This document shows, piece by piece, positions 1 to 7,000 of a stretch of DNA of 13,200 nt. The stretch spans positions 1 to 13,200 of the forward strand of contig DLGG01000028.1 of NCBI GenBank assembly GCA_002482565.1, in the 5' to 3' direction. Position 1 is the first letter of the stretch. The number at the start of each line of letters is the position of its first letter. Both the position numbers and the translations under genes were made by a program. This DNA comes from Solidesulfovibrio magneticus (GTDB taxonomy: Bacteria; Desulfobacterota; Desulfovibrionia; Desulfovibrionales; Desulfovibrionaceae). Under the pieces are notes generated by a model, which did no database searches, was not told where the DNA came from, and saw nothing but the letters and a program-made list of their open reading frames with translations.

Positions 1-24
1 AGGTCGCCGCCAGGGCTATTTTTT

Positions 25-61
25 AAAAGCCCCCGAATCGAAAGATTCGGGGGCTTTTTTT
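25..61 (+). terminator. Rho-independent terminator of an upstream gene
   Basis: A perfect 15-bp stem (25-39 with 44-58) closed by a GAAA tetraloop runs into a T tract at 55-61. The core is GCCCCCGAATC pairing with GATTCGGGGGC. It ends transcription of whatever lies left of the window. A TAA at 24-26 in one frame could be that gene's stop, but too little is visible to call a gene. Confidence 0.9.
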
Positions 62-268
62 ATGGTTCGAGCCTGGAAGGGGCGGTGGTTGAAGCTTGCT
101 CGGGCTGGCAGCGGGTAGGGGACAAGTAGGGACGCGTGCTGCTGCCAGCCAGGTAGGGTGGACGGGGCCTGCGGCAGATGTCTAGGGCCGCCGCGCGCAG
201 TGTCCAAGCGGTCGCGGTACGAAAAGACGTGAAGGATGTGGGCGAGAGGCACGCTTGGGCAGCGCCAT

Positions 269-299
269 TTGACGCGACCGGTAAATGCCGGCAGAAAAT
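269..299 (+). promoter_or_regulatory. Weak candidate promoter of the cyclase-family gene
   Basis: TTGACG at 269-274 is a good -35 element. The possible -10 (GAAAAT, about 294-299) lies 19 bases further on and is poor. It sits in the 290-bp gap between the terminator and the hydrolase start, where I see no other gene. This is a sequence guess only. Confidence 0.2.
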
Positions 300-338
300 A
301 AGAGCAAGGGAAACGAGACTTGCCAAGTTGCCCTACAC

Positions 339-345
339 GGAGGGA
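339..345 (+). promoter_or_regulatory. Ribosome binding site fixing the cyclase start
   Basis: GGAGGGA lies 6 bases before the ATG at 352. The open frame extends upstream to an ATG at 178, but the encoded extra 58 residues precede a clean signal peptide and look non-coding. This site supports 352 as the true start. Confidence 0.75.
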
Positions 346-351
346 CAAGCC

Positions 352-1197
352 ATGCGGCTAAAGAACATATCCACGGTTCTGCTAGGGTGTTTCCTGGCGG
401 TCTGGCTCTCCCTGCCCCTCGTCCCCAGCGCCCTGGCCGGCGAGGCCATGAGCCTGGACGACGCCTGGCGGGTCATCGCCTCCAAACGCTTCGTGGATCT
501 CACCCACGCCTTCGCCCCCGGCATCCCGCATTGGAAAGGCTTTCCCGACGAGAAGCGCGAAACCCTCTACGGCTACGAGCCGGGACAGGGCACGGCCGGC
601 AGCGGCTTTTTCGCCGAGACCTTCACCCATGTCGGCCAGTGGGGCACCCATGTCGATCCGCCGGCGCATTTCATCAAGGGCCTGCGCACCGTGGACCAGA
701 TCGACGTCAAGGAGATGGTCCTGCCGCTGGTTGTCATCGACGTGACGGACAAGGTCGCCGGGAATCCCGATTACACCGTCACCATGGACGACGTGCGCGC
801 CTGGGAATCCCGCCACGGCCAAATTCCGGCCGGCGCGTTCGTGGCCCTGCGCACGGGCTGGGGCAGCCGCTGGCCCGATCAGGCGGCCATGCAGAACAAG
901 GACGCGGCCGGCCTGGCCCACTATCCGGGCTGGAGCCTCAATGTGCTCAAGTACCTTTATGAAGAACGCGGCGTCACGGCCTCGGGCCACGAGACCACGG
1001 ACACCGATCCGGGGCTGGCCGTGTCCCGGGACGACTATTCCCTGGAGACCTACGTCCTCTCCCGCAACCACTACCAGATCGAGCTTCTGGCCCATCTCGA
1101 CGCCGTGCCCGAAGCCGGCGCGCTGGTGGTGCTCGCCTTCCCCAAGCCCCTGGGCGGATCGGGATTTCCGGCCCGGGTGTTTGCCATCCTGCCCTAA
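352..1197 (+). CDS. Secreted cyclase-family (kynurenine formamidase-like) metal hydrolase
   Basis: 281-residue protein of the cyclase family (Pfam Cyclase, PF04199), which includes bacterial kynurenine formamidase and isatin hydrolase; these metal-dependent enzymes hydrolyse amide or lactam bonds. Residues 1-29 form a Sec signal peptide ending SALA|GEA, so the product should be periplasmic. The metal-binding motif is at 96-106, QWGTHVDPPAH: the family consensus is HxGTHxDxPxH, so the first His is Gln while H100, D102 and H106 remain. A second conserved block, GHETTDTDPG, is at 212-221, and GGSGFPARVFAIL closes the protein as in relatives. The gene stands alone: a terminator lies upstream, and 479 bp separate it from the porin. 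An imperfect hairpin pairing AGGGAA (1198-1203) with TTCCCT (1240-1245) follows the stop but has no T tract. The family call is firm; the substrate is unknown. Confidence 0.88.
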   Translation: MRLKNISTVLLGCFLAVWLSLPLVPSALAGEAMSLDDAWRVIASKRFVDLTHAFAPGIPHWKGFPDEKRETLYGYEPGQGTAGSGFFAETFTHVGQWGTHVDPPAHFIKGLRTVDQIDVKEMVLPLVVIDVTDKVAGNPDYTVTMDDVRAWESRHGQIPAGAFVALRTGWGSRWPDQAAMQNKDAAGLAHYPGWSLNVLKYLYEERGVTASGHETTDTDPGLAVSRDDYSLETYVLSRNHYQIELLAHLDAVPEAGALVVLAFPKPLGGSGFPARVFAILP

Positions 1198-1407
1198 AGG
1201 GAACCCCGGGCGAGCGATACGCTACTGTACGCGGCTAGCTTCCCTGGTCAGGAGACCTGAAAAAGAATCGTCGCAGTCACCGCCTTTTCCCGGGTTCATG
1301 CCGCTGCCGGCGAAGCTTTGAGCGACTTCTCCTGTTCTATTGCCGTTTGCAGCGGCCTTTGTCCCTCGCTGAGTCCTGCTTGCAACGCTGTGTTGCGCCT
1401 TGTGGCG

Positions 1408-1436
1408 TTGTCCGGCCGGAGCCGGCCTGTTATCAA
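1408..1436 (+). promoter_or_regulatory. Candidate sigma70-type promoter for the porin
   Basis: TTGTCC (1408-1413) and TATCAA (1431-1436) are separated by 17 bases, each matching 4 of 6 consensus positions. The spacer carries the GGCC-rich dyad. Transcription from here would give a leader of roughly 230 nt before the porin ATG. This is inferred from sequence only. Confidence 0.3.
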
Positions 1437-1661
1437 CTGGCCGGAGCTGGTGGTAATGACTCTCGAAATCAACCCGCCAGCGCTTCCCATCCACGCACCA
1501 TTGGGAACAGACCGGCCAGGATTCTGGGCGGACGGTTCAGGCCGGGCCGATGTTTCGCCGCTCGCCGGGCCGGTCCGTTTTCCCGGCGGTCTTGGCGCAG
1601 GTCCGGGGCTGCGCGGGGAGGGATGGACAGCACTTCGTGCCGGCAATGGTCGCTTTCACCC

Positions 1662-1668
1662 AAGGAGG
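1662..1668 (+). promoter_or_regulatory. Ribosome binding site fixing the porin start
   Basis: AAGGAGG is followed by 8 bases and the ATG at 1677. It selects this start over the upstream in-frame starts, and the signal peptide begins exactly here. Confidence 0.85.
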
Positions 1669-1676
1669 AAGGATTC

Positions 1677-3140
1677 ATGAGACGATTGGCCGTTTGGACG
1701 TTCGCCGCAATGCTCGTGCTGGGCGCTTTCGTCCGGGCCGAGGCTGCCTCGGAAGTCAAGATGACCGGCGACGCCCGCGTGTACGGCGTCTTTTTCGCCA
1801 ACCACAATTTCACCGGCTGGAACACCTCGTCCTGGACCGGGGCCAGCCCCTCGGCCTACAACAAGTCCGGGACCAAGACCGAGGACCGCTTCCAGCTGTG
1901 GGAGCGTTTTCGCCTGCGCTCCGACTTCGTGGCCAACGAGGCCGTGAAGTTCCGCCTGGGCATCCGCGTGGAGGACGCCTGGGGCAAGGGCACCCTGACC
2001 GCCGCCAACCCCGAGGCTTCCATCTACGTCTACCAGGCCTATCTCCAGTTCTTCGTCCCGGGCTGCGAAGGCGTGGAAGTCACGGCCGGCCTGCAGGAAT
2101 TCGATCTGCCCCAGTCGTCGATGTTCAACACCTCGGTGGTCTTTGGCGGCAACCGCCTGGCCGCTTTCAACGTCAAGGCCCCCCTCATCGACAAGACCCT
2201 GGACGTGGTGGCTGGTTTCGCTCGCCTGATCGACACCAATCGGACCTACGACACCGACACCACCCAGGTGGCCGACGAGATGGACATGTACTACCTGGTC
2301 CTTCCCGTCACCCTGGACGGCTTCAAGGCTACGCCCTGGGCCGCCGTGGCCGTGGCCGGGGACAACGCCAACTACTGGACCACCGGCTTTGCCGCCAACC
2401 TCGTCTCGGCCGGAACCCTGGTGTCGCCTTCCATGTGGAAAAACGACCAGAACGCCTACTGGTGGGCCGGCGGCGCTTTTGAAATCACCGCCCTGGACCC
2501 GGTGAAGTTCTACGCCGACGTGATTTACGGCGCCGGGGCCATGTCTGACCGCAAGAAAAGCAAGCGCAGCGGCTGGTTCATCGACGCCGGCGTGGAGTAC
2601 ACCGGCTGGACCGTGCTGACCCCCCAGCTCTTTGGCTGGTGGTCCACCGGCGAGGACGGCTCCACGGCCAACGGCTCCGAGCGCATGCCGACCCTTTCCC
2701 CCAACTGGGGCGCGGGCAACACGTTCCTGTTTGACGATTCCCAGATGCTCGGCAAGGAATCGAACATGGGCGTGTCCCCCCTCGGCAACTGGGGCTTGGG
2801 CGCGTCGCTTAACAACGTCACCTTCGTCGAGAAGCTGACCCACCGCCTGACCTTCACCTACGTGCGCGGCGCCAACGCCCCTTCGGCCATCCGCAACCTC
2901 AACGCCTTGCTCGGCTCCAACCCCTACTTCGTCATGGGCCGCGACCTGACCCAAAACGAGTACATTCTGGCCGCCAACTTCGACCACAAGTACATGATCT
3001 ACGAAAACCTGGCCGCCGTGGTCGAGACCGGCTGGGCCCACGGGGAATTCCAGGAGAGCGTCTGGGGCAGCCGGCTGGCCAGCAAGTCCCGCGACGGCGA
3101 TTCGTGGAAGGTGGCTTGCGGCCTGACCTACAAGTTCTAA
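1677..3140 (+). CDS. Outer-membrane porin, Desulfovibrio homotrimeric type
   Basis: 487-residue beta-barrel porin resembling the abundant homotrimeric porins of Desulfovibrio, which let small hydrophilic solutes cross the outer membrane. Residues 1-23 are a signal peptide (MRRLAVWTFAAMLVLGAF..., cleavage about AEA|AS). The mature part alternates polar and aromatic residues, starts with EVKMTGDARVYGVFF and ends in GLTYKF with a C-terminal Phe, the usual signal for the BAM assembly machinery. Start set by a strong RBS and the signal peptide; an in-frame extension of 110 residues upstream looks non-coding. It is followed 23 bp later by a strong terminator, so it is monocistronic on the 3' side. 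Its position next to a nickel-type importer could mean a shared substrate path, but porins of this family are usually general, so that link is inference. Confidence 0.9.
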   Translation: MRRLAVWTFAAMLVLGAFVRAEAASEVKMTGDARVYGVFFANHNFTGWNTSSWTGASPSAYNKSGTKTEDRFQLWERFRLRSDFVANEAVKFRLGIRVEDAWGKGTLTAANPEASIYVYQAYLQFFVPGCEGVEVTAGLQEFDLPQSSMFNTSVVFGGNRLAAFNVKAPLIDKTLDVVAGFARLIDTNRTYDTDTTQVADEMDMYYLVLPVTLDGFKATPWAAVAVAGDNANYWTTGFAANLVSAGTLVSPSMWKNDQNAYWWAGGAFEITALDPVKFYADVIYGAGAMSDRKKSKRSGWFIDAGVEYTGWTVLTPQLFGWWSTGEDGSTANGSERMPTLSPNWGAGNTFLFDDSQMLGKESNMGVSPLGNWGLGASLNNVTFVEKLTHRLTFTYVRGANAPSAIRNLNALLGSNPYFVMGRDLTQNEYILAANFDHKYMIYENLAAVVETGWAHGEFQESVWGSRLASKSRDGDSWKVACGLTYKF

Positions 3141-3163
3141 ACATCCGAAGCTGTTGCCGGCCA

Positions 3164-3195
3164 AAGGCCGGGGCCGCAAGGCTCCGGCCTTTTTT
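3164..3195 (+). terminator. Rho-independent terminator of the porin gene
   Basis: A 12-bp stem (3164-3175 with 3180-3191, one G-T wobble) with GCAA tetraloop is followed by T6 at 3190-3195. A second, mutually exclusive hairpin, CCGGCC (3157-3162) with GGCCGG (3166-3171), shares the left arm. Confidence 0.88.
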
Positions 3196-3324
3196 GCGAC
3201 CTTGCGGCCCCAAGGGGAGGCGTTGGCGCGGCGGGAACAACGGCCGTGTCCCGTCCAACACCTCCTGACAGCTCCGCGGCTCCCCAGCCGGTCAGGAAGC
3301 CCAGCGGCCCTGAGGTTCCGCCCA

Positions 3325-3345
3325 CTTGGCCTTCAGGCGGCCAAG
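3325..3345. other. GC-rich hairpin between porin and lysR gene ends
   Basis: CTTGGCC (3325-3331) pairs perfectly with GGCCAAG (3339-3345) around a 7-base loop, with a possible 4-bp extension (3318-3321 with 3346-3349) beyond a small bulge. It lies between two convergent genes and has no T tract on either side. It could be a weak or factor-dependent terminator or simply a stable RNA end. Confidence 0.3.
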
Positions 3346-3414
3346 GCGGCACGAAATTCGCCGGCCTCGCGGCGGCAAGGGAAGACGGCGTGTCGGCCGG
3401 GGAGGACAAAAACT

Positions 3415-4350
3415 TCAGGCGGCCCGGCCCGGCAGGGTCCGGCAAAGCCCCATGACGGCGGGCAGGTTGTCGCCCAGATAGTCGATGAGCGCCCGCACCG
3501 ACGGCAACATGCCCTTGCTCGACGGGAAGATGGCGTAAACCGTTTCCGTGGGGCCCCGCCAATCCGGCAGCACAGGCCGCAGCCAGCCCAGATGGAAGGC
3601 GTCGCGCAAAAAGCCCGACGGCAAAAGGGCGATGCCCGCCCCGTGGACGGCGGCATGGTAGCGCGCTCGCAGATCATTGCACAAAAAGGTCGGTTCGTGC
3701 CTGGCCAGGCGGCCCAGGCCGTCGCCGCACGACAGCTCCCAGACCTGGGGCCGGCCGGCCGCGTCGCCGCCTTCGCCGATGGTCTGGAAGCGCCCGAGCT
3801 CCTCGGGAGTCCGGGGCTGGCCGCAGCGCTCGATATAGGCCGGGCTGGCCACGAGGCTGTAGACGTCTTCCACCAGTCGGCGCACGACGACGTCCTGGGG
3901 CAGGGCGTCCATGGGACGGGTGGTCACGGCCACGTCGATCTGGGCGTCCACCGGATGCAGGTCGCTGTCGGTGGCCAAAAGCTCAACCCGGACCTGCGGA
4001 TGGGCGGCGATGAACTTGGCCAGGGTCACCGACAGATAATACTGGGCAATAAGCGTGCGGCCGCTGACCCGCACATGGCCCGACGGCTTTTCCCGCAGGG
4101 CGGCCAGGGACGACACGGCCTCGCGGATGTCGCGCTCGATGGACTTGCAGTGCTCGAAGAACTGTGTTCCGGCCCGGGTCAGGGCCAGTCGGCGGGAATT
4201 GCGATGGAGCAGGGGGACGCCCACTTGTTGTTCCAGGGTCGCGATACGTCGGCTCAGCGTGGATTTTGATACCCCAAGCCGGCGCTCGGCCGCGCTAAAC
4301 CCTTGCTCCTCGACAATGATCGTGAAGTAAAACAGATCGTTGTAATCCAT
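3415..4350 (-). CDS. LysR-type transcriptional regulator
   Basis: 311-residue LysR-family DNA-binding regulator of normal length. The winged helix-turn-helix is at residues 1-60 (MDYNDLFYFTIIVEEQGFSA..., with RRLGVSKSTLSRRIATLE as recognition region), followed by a linker helix and a periplasmic-binding-protein-like effector domain from about 90 to 295. Start at 4350 is preceded by AAAGGA (4356-4361 on the complementary strand). The gene is divergent from nikA with a 134-bp gap, the classical arrangement for a LysR protein that controls the neighbouring operon and itself. The effector is unknown; a nickel chelate, amino acid or other small ligand of the adjacent transporter is an inference. 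A T5 tract follows the stop on this strand (3408-3412) but no convincing terminator stem precedes it. Confidence 0.93.
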   Translation of the reverse strand: MDYNDLFYFTIIVEEQGFSAAERRLGVSKSTLSRRIATLEQQVGVPLLHRNSRRLALTRAGTQFFEHCKSIERDIREAVSSLAALREKPSGHVRVSGRTLIAQYYLSVTLAKFIAAHPQVRVELLATDSDLHPVDAQIDVAVTTRPMDALPQDVVVRRLVEDVYSLVASPAYIERCGQPRTPEELGRFQTIGEGGDAAGRPQVWELSCGDGLGRLARHEPTFLCNDLRARYHAAVHGAGIALLPSGFLRDAFHLGWLRPVLPDWRGPTETVYAIFPSSKGMLPSVRALIDYLGDNLPAVMGLCRTLPGRAA

Positions 4351-4484
4351 GCCTGTCCTTTGTGAAACGCTGCGTTGCGGCGGCGGCGGTTGCCCGCGTC
4401 CGGGGCGGCTGGTAATGAGCCCTGGATTACAGAAATGATAGCGAAATCCAGAATCAATATCAACACCAACACCAAGGAGACGTC
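4351..4484. promoter_or_regulatory. Divergent lysR-nikA promoter region
   Basis: This 134-bp gap must hold the promoters of both the LysR gene and the nik operon. Its nikA-proximal half is AT-rich for this genome (about 4412-4475). I could not identify a convincing -35/-10 pair. I saw neither the E. coli NikR operator (GTATGA...TCATAC) nor the GTGTTAC...GTAACAC type recalled for Desulfovibrio. Confidence 0.7.
4412..4430. promoter_or_regulatory. Inverted repeat, candidate LysR operator
   Basis: GTAAT (4412-4416), nine spacer bases, then ATTAC (4426-4430): a perfect 5+5 dyad of 19 bp. Size and position suit a LysR-type operator, although the arms do not match the textbook T-N11-A pattern exactly. 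A second weaker dyad, TGAT (4436-4439) with ATCA (4453-4456), lies just downstream. Confidence 0.45.
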
Positions 4485-6062
4485 ATGCGTTGGAAGCGTC
4501 GATTTTGTGCGGCTTTGATAGGAATGGCGCTGTGTTGCGGCGCGGGCAGCGCCCAGGCGGCCCAGGCCAAGGCGGCTGACCGCGAGCTGGTCCTGGCCAA
4601 CTACCGCGACATCCGCAATCTCAATCCGCACCTGTATTCCGGCGAGATATTCGCCCAGAACCTCATTTTCGAATCCCTGGTCATCAACACCGAAAAGGGC
4701 GTCGAACCCTGGCTGGCCGAGGGTTGGACCGTGTCCGACGACGGCAAGGCCTACACCTTTTTCCTGCGCAAGGACGTGCTCTTCTCCGATGGCGAGAAGT
4801 TTGACGCCAAGGCGGCCAAGCTCAATTTCGACGCCATCCTGGCCAATGGCGAGCGCCACACCTGGCTGGAGATGATCAAGCTCATGGACAAGGTCGAGGC
4901 CGTGGACGACCACACCCTGCGCATCACCCTCAAGGAGCCGTACTATCCTTTCCTCATCGAAATCGGCGTGACGCGGCCCTTCCGCTTCATTTCGCCCAAG
5001 TCCATGAAGGACGGCTCCACCAAGGACGGCGTGACGAGCTACGTCGGCACCGGCCCGTATGTCCTGGCTGACAACAAGGTCGATCAGGTGGCCACCTTCA
5101 CGGCCAACGACAAGTACTGGGGCAAGAAACCGGCTGTGAAAACCCTCAAGGCCCGGGTCATCCCGGACAACCAGGCCCGCCTGTTGGCCCTCAAAAAAGG
5201 CGAGATCGACCTGATCTACGGCACCAATCTGCTCGACGCCGAAACCATGCGCCAGATGGAAACGAGCAAGGAGTTCGGCACGGCCCTGTCCAAGCCGCTT
5301 TCCACCCGCAATATCCTCATCAACTCCTCGCGTCCCAACCTCGGCGACAAGCGGGTGCGCCAGGCCCTGCAGCACCTCACCGACCGCAAGGCCGTGTCCG
5401 AAGGCATTTTCAACGGCATCGAAAGCCCGGCCGATTTCGTCCTGGCTCCCACCGTCCCGTACTGCAACGTGGGCCTGACCCCCTACGCCTTCAGCCACGC
5501 CAAGGCCGATGCGCTGCTGGACGCCGCCGGCTGGAAACAGCCCGCCCCGGGCAAGCCCCGCGAAAAGGACGGCAAGCCCCTGGCGCTGGAGCTCTACTAC
5601 AACAGCAACAGCGTCACGGAAAAAGACATCTCCGAGTATCTCCAGGCGGAGTTCCTCAAATCCGGCGTGCAGCTCAATCTTCACGGCGAGGAAGAGCAGG
5701 CCTACCGCGACCGCATGAAGGCCGGCGACTTCGACATCGTCCACAACATCTCCTGGGGAACGCCCTATGATCCCCAGTCGTTTATCGGGGCCATGGTGCG
5801 CACCGTCTACGGCGACTACAAGGCCCAGCTCGGCCTGCCGGACAAGCAGAAAATCGACGAAACCATCCGGGCCATCCTCGTGAGCACCGACCCGGCCAAG
5901 CGTCAGGAAATGTTCACATGGCTGCTGACGACGCTGCATGACGAGGCCGTTTATCTGCCCCTGACCTACCAGCGCAACAGGGCCGTTTTCACCAAGGACC
6001 TCAAGAACGTGACCTTCAATCCGTCCCAGTTCGAGATCCCCTTGGAAAAGATGGCGTTTTAG
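4485..6062 (+). CDS. nikA: NikA-like nickel (chelate) ABC transporter substrate-binding protein
   Basis: 525-residue periplasmic binding protein of the dipeptide/nickel class (SBP_bac_5), collinear with E. coli NikA as I remember it: LNPHLYSGEIFAQNLIFESL (46-65), PYYPFLIEIGVTRPFRF (152-168), VGTGPYVL (187-194), SWGTPYDPQSF (423-433) and HDEAVYLPLTYQ near the C-terminus. A signal peptide ends at about SAQA|AQA (residue 25). Residues that contact the metal-chelate carboxylates or line the pocket in E. coli NikA (R97, W100, R137, W398, Y402) correspond to R124, W127, R164, W424 and Y428. The nickel-ligating His416 aligns with Tyr442. AAGGAG at 4474-4479 precedes the ATG. It is the first gene of a tight operon with nikBCDE. 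Nickel chelate is the best substrate guess; another metal-chelate or small peptide is possible. Confidence 0.88.
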   Translation: MRWKRRFCAALIGMALCCGAGSAQAAQAKAADRELVLANYRDIRNLNPHLYSGEIFAQNLIFESLVINTEKGVEPWLAEGWTVSDDGKAYTFFLRKDVLFSDGEKFDAKAAKLNFDAILANGERHTWLEMIKLMDKVEAVDDHTLRITLKEPYYPFLIEIGVTRPFRFISPKSMKDGSTKDGVTSYVGTGPYVLADNKVDQVATFTANDKYWGKKPAVKTLKARVIPDNQARLLALKKGEIDLIYGTNLLDAETMRQMETSKEFGTALSKPLSTRNILINSSRPNLGDKRVRQALQHLTDRKAVSEGIFNGIESPADFVLAPTVPYCNVGLTPYAFSHAKADALLDAAGWKQPAPGKPREKDGKPLALELYYNSNSVTEKDISEYLQAEFLKSGVQLNLHGEEEQAYRDRMKAGDFDIVHNISWGTPYDPQSFIGAMVRTVYGDYKAQLGLPDKQKIDETIRAILVSTDPAKRQEMFTWLLTTLHDEAVYLPLTYQRNRAVFTKDLKNVTFNPSQFEIPLEKMAF

Positions 6063-6066
6063 CATC

Positions 6067-6999
6067 ATGCGACGGTATGTGCTCTCGCGCCTTTTGGCCG
6101 CTGTCCCGCTGCTTTTGGGCGTCTCGTTTCTGGCCTTTGTCCTGGTGACGCTCATCCCGGCCGATCCGGCCGAGGTGGCGCTGCGGGTCAACGAGATCAT
6201 CCCGTCGCCGGAACTGATCGAGCTCCAGCGCAAGGAGCTGGGGCTCGATCAGCCCTTCTGGGAGCGCTACGTCCGTTGGCTTGGCAACAGCCTGCGCCTG
6301 GATTTCGGCCACTCCTACACCAACCACCACCGCACCGTGGCCGGGGAGCTTGGCCGCTGCCTGCCGGCCACCCTGTCCCTGGCCGGCGTGTCCCTGCTCT
6401 TTGTCGTGGGCGCAAGCATCCCGCTGGCCGTGGCCAGCGCCATGACCCGGGATTCGCTTTTTGACCGGCTGGTGCGGACCCTGGTCTTTTTCGGCACGGC
6501 CATGCCCAACTATTGGGTGGCCTTTTTGGCCATCTGGCTTTTCGCCGTGCATTTCGATCTGCTGCCCACCGGCGGCGACGAGGGCTGGCGGTCCTATCTG
6601 CTGCCGGCCTTCACCCTGTCCATGACCTACATTTCGACCTATGTGCGCCTTATCCGCAACACCATGCTGGCCGTCATGCAGGAGCCTTTTGTGCTCTACG
6701 CCCGGGCGCGCGGCCTGCCCGAAGCGGCCGTGGTCCGCCATGTGCTCAAAAACTCCTTGCAATCGAGCCTGACGGCCCTGGGCATGAGCGTGCCCCAGCT
6801 TATCGCCGGCAGTTTCGTGGTGGAAAACATCTTTGCCTGGCCGGGAGTGGGGCGGCTTTGCGTCTCGGCCATTTTTAACCGCGACTATCCCGTCATCCAG
6901 GCCTACGTGCTCATGATGGGGGTGCTTTTCATCGTGTGCAACCTCCTTGTGGACATCATAAGCGCCATGATCGATCCACGGCGACAGGCGGAACTGTAA
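6067..6999 (+). CDS. nikB: NikB-like ABC transporter permease
   Basis: 310-residue inner-membrane permease of the dipeptide/nickel importer class. It has the usual N-terminal transmembrane helix (about 9-30), a periplasmic stretch with LGLDQPFWERYVRWLGNSL (58-76), and about five further helices. The cytoplasmic EAA loop that docks to the ATPase is at 211-230 (YARARGLPEAAVVRHVLKNS). ENIFAWPGVGR (253-263) and SAIFNRDYPVIQ (267-278) are near-identical to E. coli NikB in my recollection. The start lies 4 bases after the nikA stop and has no good RBS of its own, so translation is probably coupled to nikA. It forms the channel with the product of the next gene. Confidence 0.9.
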   Translation: MRRYVLSRLLAAVPLLLGVSFLAFVLVTLIPADPAEVALRVNEIIPSPELIELQRKELGLDQPFWERYVRWLGNSLRLDFGHSYTNHHRTVAGELGRCLPATLSLAGVSLLFVVGASIPLAVASAMTRDSLFDRLVRTLVFFGTAMPNYWVAFLAIWLFAVHFDLLPTGGDEGWRSYLLPAFTLSMTYISTYVRLIRNTMLAVMQEPFVLYARARGLPEAAVVRHVLKNSLQSSLTALGMSVPQLIAGSFVVENIFAWPGVGRLCVSAIFNRDYPVIQAYVLMMGVLFIVCNLLVDIISAMIDPRRQAEL

Positions 7000-7000
7000 C

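Larger units (their letters stand above)
1198..1676. other. Gene-free leader region before the porin
   Basis: No convincing gene is seen on either strand over 479 bp; the open frame running into the porin lacks a good start and reads as low-complexity Pro/Arg/Gly. Visible items are an imperfect hairpin right after the cyclase stop, a GC-rich dyad GGCCGGAGCCGGCC at 1414-1427, a candidate promoter at 1408-1436, and TGGTAATGA at 1451-1459, which also occurs in the lysR-nikA gap. The region probably holds the porin promoter and a long 5' leader. Confidence 0.6.

Noticed and set aside
178..351. 58-residue N-terminal extension of the cyclase gene
   Set aside because: A strong RBS and a complete signal peptide begin at 352; the extension has no RBS and atypical composition.
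1656..3179. 507-codon open frame on the minus strand opposite the porin
   Set aside because: Mirror frame of the GC-rich porin gene. No RBS-supported start or recognisable domain, and it spans the porin terminator.
3154..4269. 371-codon plus-strand frame across the LysR gene
   Set aside because: Antisense to an intact LysR protein with a proper start and family motifs; the translated product is low complexity and would begin inside the porin terminator stem.
4254..6233. 659-codon open frame on the minus strand opposite nikA
   Set aside because: It is antisense to a clear NikA homologue and crosses the lysR-nikA promoter gap. Its length is explained by high GC3 in the real gene, and its protein is a low-complexity Gly/Val/His/Arg-rich sequence.
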